This document shows positions 16,489-25,109 of a stretch of 41,265 nucleotides of DNA, in pieces. The stretch is from Actinomycetota bacterium (GTDB taxonomy: Bacteria; Actinomycetota; Thermoleophilia; Gaiellales; Gaiellaceae), in NCBI GenBank assembly GCA_005883995.1, contig VAXB01000019.1, forward strand, positions 1 through 41,265, in the 5' to 3' direction. How positions within the stretch are numbered: the stretch's first letter is position 1; each line of letters begins with the position of its first letter. The position numbers and the translations under genes were made by a program. The notes under the pieces were generated by a model. It saw only the letters and a list, made by a program, of their open reading frames with translations. It was not told the origin of the DNA and made no database searches.

Positions 16489-19400
16489 ATGCCCCTGCCG
16501 CCTTGCACCCGCGCGTCCCGCAGCGCGCGAGGGTCTCGACCGGCGCGCCGCAGCGCCGGGATCGTCGTCGCCCTTGCCACTGTTGCGTTCGTCTGCGCGT
16601 CGGCGGCCTCGGCAGGCTCGGGACCGAAGCCGACGGCGCTCGCGCGGATCGCAAAGCACGGCGACGATCCGACCGGCAACGTCAACCACGACGTGTCGCC
16701 GCCGTTGCGCACACTCGCTCCGGCGCCCGACCAGTCTGGCAAGGAGAAGAAGGAGAAGGAGCCCAAGAAGGGCCTCCCCGTCCCGGCGCAAAGCGCAGCC
16801 GACCCGGTCGTCCAGTCGAGCCCCGGCACGGCAGCCGCGCCGGCGCCCGGCCCCGGATTCGACGGGATCGGCCAGGGGTTCACGGGGCCGTCCGGCAGCT
16901 TCTTCGTCGGCTCCGCGCCGCCCGACCCGAACGGCGCGGCCGGGCCGAACCACTACGTCCAGATCGTCAACTCCGACTTCGCGATCTTCAACAAGGCGGG
17001 AACGCCCGTCTACGGGCCGGTGCCGACGAACACGTTGTGGAGCGGCTTCGGCGGCGGCTGCCAGACGAACAACGACGGCGACGCGACCGTCGAGTACGAC
17101 CGCCTCGCTGACCGCTGGATCATCAGCCAGTTCTCCGTCAGCACGACGCCGTACCTCCAGTGCGTCGCGGTGTCGACGAGCGGCGACCCGACCGGCTCGT
17201 ACTTCCGCTACTCGTTCCAGTACAACAACTTCCCGGACTATCCGAAGCTCGGCGTGTGGCCGGACGGCTACTACACGACCTTCAACCTGTTCAACGCGAG
17301 CGGGACGCAGTTCCTCGGGCCGGAGATCTGCAGCTACGACCGCGCGAAGATGCTGCTCGGCCAGGCCGCTACGCAACAGTGCTTCACGCTCGGCTCGTCG
17401 TTCGGCGGCCTACTGCCGTCGGACCTCGACGGGCCGACGCCCCCGCCGGCGGGCGCGCCGGACGACGTCGTCAGCTTCGCCACCAACAGCCTCCAGCTCT
17501 GGCGCTTCCACGTCGACTGGTCGAATCCGGCGAGCTCCGCGCTGACAGGGCCGACGACGCTTCCCGTGGCCGCGTTCTCGCCGGCGTGCAGCGGCGGCGG
17601 CACGTGCATCCCGCAAGCGGGGACGACGCAGAAGCTCGACTCCCTCGCAGATCGGCTGATGTACAGACTCGCGTACCGGAACTTCGGCGACCACCAGTCC
17701 CTTGTCGTCAACGACTCCGTCACCGCCGGCGCGTCGGTCGGCATCCGCTGGTACGAGCTCCGCGACCCGAACGGGACGCCGACGGTCTACCAGCAGGGCA
17801 CGTACGCGCCCGACTCGAGCTACCGCTGGATGGGAAGCGTCGCGATGGATCACAACGGCGACATGGCGCTCGGCTTCAGCGTCTCGAGCAGCGCCTTGCA
17901 CCCCGGGATCCACTACACGGGGCGGCTCGCAGGCGACCCGCTCGGCACCATGACGGCCGGCGAGACCTCGCTCGTCGACGGTGCCGGCTCGCAGACGGCG
18001 ACGCTCAGCCGCTGGGGCGACTACTCGAGCATGAGCATCGACCCGAGCGACGATTGCACGTTCTGGTACACGACCGAGTACATCCCGGCAAACGGGACGT
18101 TCAACTGGCACACGCGGATCGGGTCGTTCAAGTTCCCGAGCTGCGGCGCGGCATCGTCGGACTTCTCGCTCTCCGCGACCCCGTCGGCGCTGAGCGTCGC
18201 GCAGGGAGGCAACGGCACCTCGACCGTCAGCACCGCGATCACGAGCGGGTCGGCGCAGACCGTCGCGCTGTCGGCGAGCGGTCAGCCGACGGGCGTCAGC
18301 GTCACCTTCAGCCCCGCGTCGGTCGCGGCAGGCGCGTCGTCGACGATGACCGTCAGTGCGGGCGGAGCGGCGACGCCCGGGACCTATCCGGTGACGGTGA
18401 CCGGAACCGGCTCGTCCGCGACGCACACAACGACCGTGAACGTCACCGTGACAGCGCCGCCGACGGACGACTTCTCACTCGCCGCGAGCCCGAGCAGTCT
18501 GAGCCTGACTCAGGGATCGAGCGGGACGACGAGCGTCTCGACCTCGCTCACGGCCGGCTCGGCCCAGACGGTATCGCTGTCGGCGAGCGGTTTGCCCTCC
18601 GGCACGACTGCGGCGTTCAATCCGGCGTCCGTCTCCACGGGCGGCTCGTCGACGCTGACGCTCACCACGGGATCGTCCACGCCGCTGGGGAACTACCCGA
18701 TCACGATCACCGGGACAGGGACGAGCACGACGCACACGACGACGGTGACGCTCACCGTCACCGCGCCACCCGATTTCTCGATCGCGTCGAGCCCCGCGAC
18801 GCTGACGATCAGCCAGGGCGGGAGCGCGACGTCCACGATCTCCACCGCAGTCACGACCGGATCGGCGCAGCCCGTGAGCCTGAGCGCGAGCGGCCAGCCT
18901 TCGGGGACGACAGTCGGCTTCAACCCGACCTCCATGAACGCCGGCGGGTCGTCGACGCTGACGGTGAACGTCGGCTCGGCTACGGCCGCCGGCAGCTACA
19001 CGCTGACGATCACCGGGACGGGGACGAGCGCGACGCACACGACGACGCTCGGCCTCACGGTCACGCCGGCTCCCGGCGTCGCCAACGGCGGGTTCGAGAC
19101 TGGCGACTTCAGCAACTGGAGCGCGAGCGGCGTGCTGGTACCGCACGTCGTCACCACGTCAGCGCACGGGGGAACGTACGCGGCGCAACTGGGCGCCTCG
19201 ACGGCGTACAACGGCAACAGCACCCTGACGCAGACGATCGCCGTGCCGACGGGGACGTCGCAGCTGACGTTCTGGTACCAGCCGCACTGTCCCGACACGA
19301 TCACGTACGACCAGATCCAGATGCAGATCCGCAGTACGTCCGGAACGACGCTCGCGACGGTGCTGAACGCGTGCACGAACACCGGCGCGTGGACGAGCGT

Positions 19401-19977
19401 CGCGTTCGACACGAGCGCGTACGCCGGCCAGACGGTCGTGCTCTGGCTCAACACGCATGACGACAACTATCCGAGCGACCCGACGTACGCATTGTTCGAC
19501 GACGTCGCGGTCGTGAACTACGTGCCGGCGCCGAACGTCGTCCAGAACCCGGGCTTCGAGACGGGCACTCTGTCGCCCTGGACTGGAAGCGGCGCGTTCT
19601 TCCCGGTGATTGCCTCCGGCGGCCATACCGGGACCAACGCGGCGCGCATCGGCTCGACGAGCGCCGTGAACGGAAACAGTACGCTGACGCAAACCGTGAC
19701 CGTGCCGACCGGTAGTCCGAGTCTCACCTTCTGGTACCAGCCGCACTGCCCCGACACGATCACGTACGACCAGATCCAGATGCAGGTCCGCAGCACGACG
19801 GGCACGACGCTCGCAACGGTGCTCAACGTCTGCAACAACTCCGGTACCTGGACACAGGCGAGCTTCGGCATGGCGCCGTACGCGGGTCAGACCGTGGTCT
19901 TGTGGTTCAACGACCACGACGACGGCTATGCGAGCGACCCGACGTACTTCCTGCTCGACGACATCGCGCTCCGCTAG
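16489..19977 (+). CDS. Large secreted multidomain protein (propeller-like + 3 Ig-like + 2 jelly-roll-like repeats)
   Basis: ATG 16489; 1162 aa with an N-terminal signal peptide (about residues 23-43). After a charged linker (KEKKEKEPKKG), residues about 120-550 form a beta-rich domain with blocks AGPNHYVQIVNSDFAIFN, YDRLADRWIISQF and DYPKLGVWPDGYY. These are paralogous to the 10112 protein, which suggests a seven-bladed-propeller-like fold. Residues 558-861 are three tandem ~102-aa Ig-like repeats, each starting D-F-S-x-x-x-x-P. Residues about 865-1162 are two ~150-aa repeats beginning GFETG and containing FWYQPHCPDTITYDQIQMQ, which look like carbohydrate-binding or discoidin-type jelly rolls. 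No wall-anchoring signal or catalytic site is visible. It is probably a secreted adhesion or glycan-binding protein. Confidence 0.75.
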   Translation: MPLPPCTRASRSARGSRPARRSAGIVVALATVAFVCASAASAGSGPKPTALARIAKHGDDPTGNVNHDVSPPLRTLAPAPDQSGKEKKEKEPKKGLPVPAQSAADPVVQSSPGTAAAPAPGPGFDGIGQGFTGPSGSFFVGSAPPDPNGAAGPNHYVQIVNSDFAIFNKAGTPVYGPVPTNTLWSGFGGGCQTNNDGDATVEYDRLADRWIISQFSVSTTPYLQCVAVSTSGDPTGSYFRYSFQYNNFPDYPKLGVWPDGYYTTFNLFNASGTQFLGPEICSYDRAKMLLGQAATQQCFTLGSSFGGLLPSDLDGPTPPPAGAPDDVVSFATNSLQLWRFHVDWSNPASSALTGPTTLPVAAFSPACSGGGTCIPQAGTTQKLDSLADRLMYRLAYRNFGDHQSLVVNDSVTAGASVGIRWYELRDPNGTPTVYQQGTYAPDSSYRWMGSVAMDHNGDMALGFSVSSSALHPGIHYTGRLAGDPLGTMTAGETSLVDGAGSQTATLSRWGDYSSMSIDPSDDCTFWYTTEYIPANGTFNWHTRIGSFKFPSCGAASSDFSLSATPSALSVAQGGNGTSTVSTAITSGSAQTVALSASGQPTGVSVTFSPASVAAGASSTMTVSAGGAATPGTYPVTVTGTGSSATHTTTVNVTVTAPPTDDFSLAASPSSLSLTQGSSGTTSVSTSLTAGSAQTVSLSASGLPSGTTAAFNPASVSTGGSSTLTLTTGSSTPLGNYPITITGTGTSTTHTTTVTLTVTAPPDFSIASSPATLTISQGGSATSTISTAVTTGSAQPVSLSASGQPSGTTVGFNPTSMNAGGSSTLTVNVGSATAAGSYTLTITGTGTSATHTTTLGLTVTPAPGVANGGFETGDFSNWSASGVLVPHVVTTSAHGGTYAAQLGASTAYNGNSTLTQTIAVPTGTSQLTFWYQPHCPDTITYDQIQMQIRSTSGTTLATVLNACTNTGAWTSVAFDTSAYAGQTVVLWLNTHDDNYPSDPTYALFDDVAVVNYVPAPNVVQNPGFETGTLSPWTGSGAFFPVIASGGHTGTNAARIGSTSAVNGNSTLTQTVTVPTGSPSLTFWYQPHCPDTITYDQIQMQVRSTTGTTLATVLNVCNNSGTWTQASFGMAPYAGQTVVLWFNDHDDGYASDPTYFLLDDIALR
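18160..19071 (+). repeat. Three tandem ~305-bp repeats encoding Ig-like domains
   Basis: Units begin at about 18160, 18469 and 18772 (D-F-S in each) and share the phrases SAQ(T/P)V and TATHTTTV-like ends. At DNA level the units are similar but clearly diverged, so they are old internal duplications within the 1162-aa protein. Confidence 0.75.
19081..19974 (+). repeat. Two ~450-bp repeats encoding jelly-roll-like domains, with a nearly identical core
   Basis: The copies start at about 19081 and 19534. Their cores from 19270 and 19729 (FWYQPHCPDTITYDQIQMQ) differ by a single base over about 57 nt, while flanks are much more diverged. This suggests local gene conversion. Confidence 0.75.
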
Positions 19978-20005
19978 CGGCGCGCCGACGCGCGTCCGGG
20001 CCCGG

Positions 20006-21394
20006 TCAGGCGGCTCGGCCGATGAAGATCGCGACGTAGGAGCCGCGCGGGATGCTCCCGCTCGGAGGCTGCTCCTCGAGCACGTTGCCGACCTGCGTCT
20101 GGTCACTCGTCGCGCGGAAGAGGACGAGCGGCTTGAAACCCGCCTGCCGCAGGGCCTGCCCCGCCGCCGCCTGATCCTGTGTCGTCACGTCGGGCACGCT
20201 CTCAGGAGCGGCCGGGTTCGGGCCGTTCGACACACTCATGTGAACGGCCGAGCCGCGCTTCGCAGTTCCGGTCGCCGGGGATTGGGTCACGATCAGCCCA
20301 GCCCGCTGCGTCGAATCGACGTAGCGGATGATCGGCCGGAAGCCCGCCGTGTTCAGGCGGCGCGCGCCTGCGGTCACCGCGAGGCCGTTGACGGCGGGGA
20401 TGGTCGCGTGCGCGGCCGTCGTAACGGTTCCCGTCGTGGTGGTCTGCACGGTCGTGGTGGTGTTCCCGCCGGACCCCGTTCCCTTCGAGATGTTCAGCGT
20501 GACGGTCGCGCCCTTGTCGACCTTCGTGCTCGCCGGCGGCTTCTGCGCGACGACGACGCCGGCCGGCTGTTGTGAGGCGACGTTCTGGAGCTTTGGCTTG
20601 AGGCCCAGCTTCGTCAGCTGCGACACGGCCGCGCCCTGTGTCTGACCGACCACGCTCGGCACGACGACCGGCTTGACCCCGGTCGAGACGCTCAGGATCA
20701 CCGTTGCGCCCTTGACCGCCGTGACGCCGGCGACAGGTTGCTGCGCGAACACGACGCCCTTCGGCCGTGTCGACGCGTGCTGCTGCACCTGCGGGGTGAA
20801 CCCCGCGGCGGTCACCTGCGTCTGGGCCTGCGCGACCGGCAGATCGGTGACGTTCGGCACCGCCTTGTGGGCTGCGCCGGACGAGATCGAGATCGTCACC
20901 GACTGCCCCTTGTCGACCTGCGAGCCCGCGCCGGGCTGCTGCGCGAACACGACGTGGGGCGGCCGCGGGCTCGGCCCGGTGTTCGGGATGACCTTCAGAT
21001 GGTCCTGCTGCAGCCGCTGCGCCGCGGCTTGCTCGTTCAGGCCGACGACGTTCGGGACGGTCGTCTTGTCGTTCCCGCGCGAGAGGAAGTACCAGAGGAG
21101 CAACCCGGCGACGACGAGGAGGAGCAGCAGCAGGAGCCAGATCCACCAGTTCCGTTCCGGAGGCGGGCCGACGGGCTCGACCGCCTCGGTCTCCTCCGCG
21201 ACGGCAGTCGCCGGCAGCAAACGGCGGATCGCTTCGTCCACACGCGCAGCGCGCTGACGGCCGCGGGCGCGGTCGATCCAGTCGAGCCACTGCGCCTGGC
21301 GATCGGGCGGCATTGCTGCGAAGCGGTCACGCGCTTCGGGCACGCGGTCGAGCGCCGCGGCGAAATCCTCGGGTACGGGCCGTCCGGTCGCCAT
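20006..21394 (-). CDS. OmdA-like domain - TM - five PASTA repeats
   Basis: ATG 21394 gives 462 aa. Residues about 8-61 (EDFAAALDRVPEARDRFAAM...RQAQWLDWIDRARGRQ) match the helical C-terminal domain of YdeI/OmpD-associated (OmdA) proteins. A linker and one membrane helix follow (WWIWLLLLLLLVVAGLLLWY, about 82-104). Five PASTA repeats come after it, starting VPNVVGLNEQAA, VPNVTDLPVAQA, VPSVVGQTQGAA, IPAVNGLAVTAG and VPDVTTQDQAAA. PASTA domains bind peptidoglycan or muropeptides and normally follow a PknB-type kinase; here the cytoplasmic part is the OmdA helical domain and no kinase motifs are present. A Thr-rich stretch (TTTTVQTTTTGTVTT) separates repeats 3 and 4. It is the last gene of a - strand run after a PLD-family gene. 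Its role may be envelope sensing. Confidence 0.82.
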   Translation of the reverse strand: MATGRPVPEDFAAALDRVPEARDRFAAMPPDRQAQWLDWIDRARGRQRAARVDEAIRRLLPATAVAEETEAVEPVGPPPERNWWIWLLLLLLLVVAGLLLWYFLSRGNDKTTVPNVVGLNEQAAAQRLQQDHLKVIPNTGPSPRPPHVVFAQQPGAGSQVDKGQSVTISISSGAAHKAVPNVTDLPVAQAQTQVTAAGFTPQVQQHASTRPKGVVFAQQPVAGVTAVKGATVILSVSTGVKPVVVPSVVGQTQGAAVSQLTKLGLKPKLQNVASQQPAGVVVAQKPPASTKVDKGATVTLNISKGTGSGGNTTTTVQTTTTGTVTTAAHATIPAVNGLAVTAGARRLNTAGFRPIIRYVDSTQRAGLIVTQSPATGTAKRGSAVHMSVSNGPNPAAPESVPDVTTQDQAAAGQALRQAGFKPLVLFRATSDQTQVGNVLEEQPPSGSIPRGSYVAIFIGRAA

Positions 21395-21425
21395 CGGCTG
21401 CGTAGGTGCCCCGTCCCGCCGAACC

Positions 21426-22898
21426 TCAACCGTCGACGAGCAGCCCCTGCATCGGTCCGCGCAGCCGCCCCGTCCGCCGCGACACATGCGGAAGCTCCGA
21501 CAAGCGGTGCGTCTGCGGCTCGCCGGCGTCTCGCAACCGCCGCTGCTCGCGCGCGATCGGCCGCCAGAGCTCGTCGACGACCGCCGCGGCAGCTCGATCG
21601 ACCGCCTGCAGCGGCTGCTCGAGGTGCTCCGACCACAGGCGCAGCCGTGTCGCACGCGCGAGCGAAGGGTCGCAGCAGACGAGGTTCACCTCCGTGTCGT
21701 TGAACATCGAGTGCTCGTTCAGGTTCGCCGACCCCAGCGTCAGCCAGCGATCGTCGACGATGCCGATTTTCGCGTGGACGTACACCGGGCACGGTCCCTG
21801 GTCCCCGAGCGCCGTGAGCGTGCACGCGATGACCCGGCCCGCGCCGCCGTCGCAATCGATCAGGTCCGCGAGCTGCCCGCGCGTGTCGTCGCCCCCGTTG
21901 TTCGGGTTCGTCGGGAGCACGACTACGAGCCGGAAGTCGTCACTCGGCGGGTGCGCGAGCTTCTCCTGGAGGATCTCCGCCAGCTCGCTCGACCAGAAGA
22001 ACTGGTTCTCGAGATAGATCAACCGTTGCGCCGAGCGGAAGGCGCGCGTGTATGCCTCGACGATGCGGAACTCACCTCGCGGAAGCGCGTCATAGACGCG
22101 TTCTGGCACCGTCCGCACGAACTGCAGCGTCGCGTCGCCCGCCCGGCGCGACGCTTTCGGCTCCGGCAGCTCCTCTTCCGCAACGTCGTGCCAGCGCAGG
22201 CGGAAGTGCTCCGCCACGTCGCGCACGAGCGGGCCGCGGACGGCCGCCGCAGCGTCGTGCCAGCCGACCGTGCCGCGCGCGCGATGTGCGGACGTGTCGA
22301 ACCGGTCGCCGGCGAGCGTGGTCAGGTCGATCCCACCAACGAATGCGACGCGGTCGTCGACCACGACGATCTTCTCGTGGTGGCAGTGCATCGGGCGCTC
22401 CTTTGCGTCGAGCGCGACCTGGATCCGCGACCCGAAGGCGAGCGCGTGCCGGGCACCGTCCACGTCATCGCGGGCGGGACGGAAGAGCGGCAGCGGGGAG
22501 CCCGCCCAGAGTAGGAGGCGGACGTCGACGCGCTCTGCGAGCTCCTCCAGCAAGGTGCGCACCTCCGTGGTGCCGCCGTCGCGCTCGAGCTCGAACCACG
22601 GCGAGACGTGCCAGCCCGCGATGTGCACGTGCGATTTCGCGTTGCGCAGCTCTGCCGCCATTCGGGGCAAGGCCTCGGCGCCGTCGATCAGGATCTCCAC
22701 GGCGTTGCCGTCGCGCGGCGGCGGGTCGCCCGCTACCCAGAGCCCACCGTCATCCGGCTCGAGCGCATGCTCCCAGCCGAGCCCGCGGAGGCGGCGGTGG
22801 TGGTGCGAGCGCACGAGCCGCTCGACCGCGTTTCCGAGCGCCTTGTCGAATGCGAGGAGTGGGTCCATGGGGCGGGTCCGTTCCCGGACTCGCCCCAT
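21426..22898 (-). CDS. Phospholipase D / cardiolipin synthase-like protein (two HKD motifs)
   Basis: A 490-aa PLD-superfamily protein. Both catalytic HxKxxxxD motifs are intact: CHHEKIVVVDDRVAFVGGID in the middle and VHAKIGIVDDRWLTLGSANL near the C-terminus. There is no signal peptide or strong membrane helix, and the long N-terminal part is as in eukaryote-like or actinobacterial PLDs rather than classical ClsA. It could hydrolyse or transfer phosphatidyl groups at the membrane, but substrate is not inferable. The start at 22898 has AGGGA upstream; ATG 22868 (MDPLLAFDKAL) is a good alternative. It lies 9 bp after the permease and 31 bp before the OmdA-PASTA gene, so they are likely one transcript. 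Confidence 0.87.
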   Translation of the reverse strand: MGRVRERTRPMDPLLAFDKALGNAVERLVRSHHHRRLRGLGWEHALEPDDGGLWVAGDPPPRDGNAVEILIDGAEALPRMAAELRNAKSHVHIAGWHVSPWFELERDGGTTEVRTLLEELAERVDVRLLLWAGSPLPLFRPARDDVDGARHALAFGSRIQVALDAKERPMHCHHEKIVVVDDRVAFVGGIDLTTLAGDRFDTSAHRARGTVGWHDAAAAVRGPLVRDVAEHFRLRWHDVAEEELPEPKASRRAGDATLQFVRTVPERVYDALPRGEFRIVEAYTRAFRSAQRLIYLENQFFWSSELAEILQEKLAHPPSDDFRLVVVLPTNPNNGGDDTRGQLADLIDCDGGAGRVIACTLTALGDQGPCPVYVHAKIGIVDDRWLTLGSANLNEHSMFNDTEVNLVCCDPSLARATRLRLWSEHLEQPLQAVDRAAAAVVDELWRPIAREQRRLRDAGEPQTHRLSELPHVSRRTGRLRGPMQGLLVDG

Positions 22899-22907
22899 TG
22901 CTAATCC

Positions 22908-24413
22908 CTACGGCGCGACGACGGGGCGAATCTCGACGTCGCGCGCGTGCGCGACGCCCTCGCCTTCACCGAGGATCGTGCCGAACTCGCGGACCCGGTC
23001 CGGGCGAGTTACGCGCAGCCAGACGAGGACACCCACTCCGATCGCGAGCCAGATCAGCGCCACCCATGGTCCGTAGCGCATCGGTGACGGCGGGAGCGGA
23101 TGCACGGACTTGTAGATCGTGTAGCCGCAGATCGCGATCGCCGCAAGCGGCAGCACGATGTCGAGCAGCACGTTGTAGGAGACGTCCTCCGCCTTCGCCC
23201 GCCGGAAGAACACGATCCCCGAGAGGGCGACGAGGATGTAGGCGCCGAGAATGCCGAGGGTTGCCGTCAACGCCATGAACTGCACATACGTGAACGGCGA
23301 TGGCGCGGGGTGCGTCCAGTGCCGGCCGAGGGTCAGCCCCAGCACGAACGTGATCACGAGCGCGAGGCCGATTCCGACCCACGGCGTCCGGAAGCGCGGA
23401 TGCGTCCACGCGAGGACGCGCGGAAGGCCGCCCTCGCGACCCATCGCGAAGAACGTCCGCGCCGTGAGGTGGATCCCGGCGAGCGCTGCGATGAACGCGC
23501 TCGTGATCACGGCGAGATCGACGAGCACCGAGAGCCATGTCCCGGCGTAACGCGTGGCGAGTGTGTCGAGCGGCGCCACGTCCTGCGCCCATTTGGCGCT
23601 GTTGCCGACGCCGAACCCGACGGACATCGTCCAGGTGATGAACACGTACCAGACGACGGCGACGACGGCCGCGGTCAGGATCGCCCGTGGAATCGCACGC
23701 CGTGGCTCTGCCGCCTCCTCGCCGAGCACCGCCGCCGCCTCGAAGCCGATGAAGCCGGTGAAGGCAAAGACGACGGCGAGGAACAGCCCGTGCGTCGACG
23801 GAAGCTTGGCCGGGTTGAGCGGCTGGAGCGTCACGCCGGAGTCGCCGCCCTTCGCGAGCACGATGATGGCGAGCAGCAGCACCGCCGCCACGCCCGCCGC
23901 ACCGAGGACCAGCTGCGTGCGCGTCGAGAGGCGGATGTCGAAGAACGCAAACACGAGCAGCGCGGCGAGGAGGATCAGGAAGCACGTGAACCAGCCCGGA
24001 TGCCAACCCGTGTGCGAGGTCAGCAGGGTCGACATCGTGACGGCCCCGATTGCGAGGACGAACGAGATGCCGACGGCGAACGCGGTTCCGTACAGCCACC
24101 CGCCGATGAATCCGCCGCTCGGATTGAGCCCGCGCGCGATGTACGTGTAGACGCCGCCGGCGCTCGCCATCCGCGACGTGAACCGGACGATCACCGAAGC
24201 GAGGCACAGGCACCCGACGCCCGCGACGATGTACGCCCAGGGCGTGGCGGCACCGGCGCTGCCGGCGGCGGCGGAGGTCGCCGTCGCGACGCCCAGGGCC
24301 AGGGACAGGAGAGCGATCGACTGCGCGAGCGTGTCCGCCCACCCGAGGATCCCGTGCCGCAATTCGCCTGCCGACCGGTTCCGAGGCGATCCGGGCGTAA
24401 CGGGTTCGGTCAT
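22908..24413 (-). CDS. APC-superfamily amino acid permease
   Basis: ATG 24413 is preceded by a perfect AAAGGAG with 7-nt spacing, so the start is secure; 501 aa with about 12-14 membrane helices. The N-terminal region has the APC unwound-helix signature (ALLSLALGVATATSAAAG and SAGGVYTYIARGLNPSGGF). A conserved intracellular motif follows (FTGFIGFEAAAVLGEEAAEPRRAIPRAI) and then FAMGREGGLPRVLAWTHPRF. The best family match is the APC group that moves amino acids or amines with protons. The preceding gene, a kynurenine-formamidase-like cyclase 16 bp upstream, suggests an aromatic amino acid derivative as substrate, but this is inference. Confidence 0.88.
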   Translation of the reverse strand: MTEPVTPGSPRNRSAGELRHGILGWADTLAQSIALLSLALGVATATSAAAGSAGAATPWAYIVAGVGCLCLASVIVRFTSRMASAGGVYTYIARGLNPSGGFIGGWLYGTAFAVGISFVLAIGAVTMSTLLTSHTGWHPGWFTCFLILLAALLVFAFFDIRLSTRTQLVLGAAGVAAVLLLAIIVLAKGGDSGVTLQPLNPAKLPSTHGLFLAVVFAFTGFIGFEAAAVLGEEAAEPRRAIPRAILTAAVVAVVWYVFITWTMSVGFGVGNSAKWAQDVAPLDTLATRYAGTWLSVLVDLAVITSAFIAALAGIHLTARTFFAMGREGGLPRVLAWTHPRFRTPWVGIGLALVITFVLGLTLGRHWTHPAPSPFTYVQFMALTATLGILGAYILVALSGIVFFRRAKAEDVSYNVLLDIVLPLAAIAICGYTIYKSVHPLPPSPMRYGPWVALIWLAIGVGVLVWLRVTRPDRVREFGTILGEGEGVAHARDVEIRPVVAP

Positions 24414-24429
24414 GTTCCGACTCCTTTCG

Positions 24430-25074
24430 TCAGTCGGGAAGCAACGCGAAAATGCGCGCCGGCGCGCCGTTGGCATCGCGCACCTTGAGCGGCGCGACGA
24501 CGACGCTCGAGCGCTCGGGCAACTGGTCGAGGTTCGTCGCGTTCTCGATGATCATCCGACCGGCGCCGAGCCAGACGCGGTGCAGGTCGTACGTCGTCGT
24601 GTCGACAGGGTCGGCCGAAGGGCCGTCGAAGCCGATCGCCGAGATCCCCCGCTCGATCAGCGCCTGCGCGGCCGCGGCATCCGGGTAGCTCCAGCCGGTC
24701 CAGTACGCCTCGCTCCCCCAGTTGCGGCCATTGTCCGAGTAGAGGAACACGATGTCGCCGGGACGGATCTTCGCGAGGTGGGGCTCCAACTCCTCCCGTG
24801 GGAGCGGCCCGGGGCGGCGGTCCGAGACGTCCAGCGTGACGGCCTCGGTGACGAGCCTGTCGAGCTGGATCTCGTCGAGCGTGTCGCCGCCCGCAATTTG
24901 ATGGGCCGGCGCGTCGACGTGCGTGCCGATGTGATTCACGAGGTGGTACTCCGACATCGCGTACCCGTCGTCCTCGACCTTGGCGATCGGCCTGAACGAC
25001 GGGTCCGGTAGGCCGGGGAAGATCGGCATGCCGTCCTCGTAGTGCTGGGAGAGGTCGACGATCCGCACGCGCAC
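24430..25074 (-). CDS. Cyclase family protein (kynurenine formamidase-like)
   Basis: A 214-aa putative metal-dependent hydrolase of the cyclase family (KynB, isatin hydrolase and related). The metal motif is NHIGTHVDAPAHQ (HxGTHxDxPxH), with a further conserved His/Glu region at the C-terminal end and the family segment GDIVFLYSDNGRNWGSEAYW. It starts with IVDLSQHYEDGMPIFPG, the usual N-terminus. Enzymes of this family open N-formylkynurenine, isatin or similar amides. It is the first gene of the - strand run cyclase-permease-PLD-PASTA. GTG 25074 is the likely start; the amidase gene on the other strand begins 35 bp away. Confidence 0.87.
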   Translation of the reverse strand: MRVRIVDLSQHYEDGMPIFPGLPDPSFRPIAKVEDDGYAMSEYHLVNHIGTHVDAPAHQIAGGDTLDEIQLDRLVTEAVTLDVSDRRPGPLPREELEPHLAKIRPGDIVFLYSDNGRNWGSEAYWTGWSYPDAAAAQALIERGISAIGFDGPSADPVDTTTYDLHRVWLGAGRMIIENATNLDQLPERSSVVVAPLKVRDANGAPARIFALLPD

Positions 25075-25109
25075 GATTCTCGCGCGGCGCAGGCAGGATG
25101 TGAAGCCTC

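Noticed and set aside
18160-19071. CRISPR array or DNA-level tandem repeat
   Set aside because: The ~305-bp units are coding, diverged and without spacer structure; they are protein-domain repeats.
17160-19460. 766-aa ORF inside the large secreted protein
   Set aside because: Arg/Asp-rich alternative frame; the 16489 frame has a signal peptide and repeat domains.
23100-24488. 462-aa + strand ORF opposite the permease
   Set aside because: Composition is the antisense shadow of a multi-helix membrane protein (charged, His/Arg/Asp/Glu-rich).
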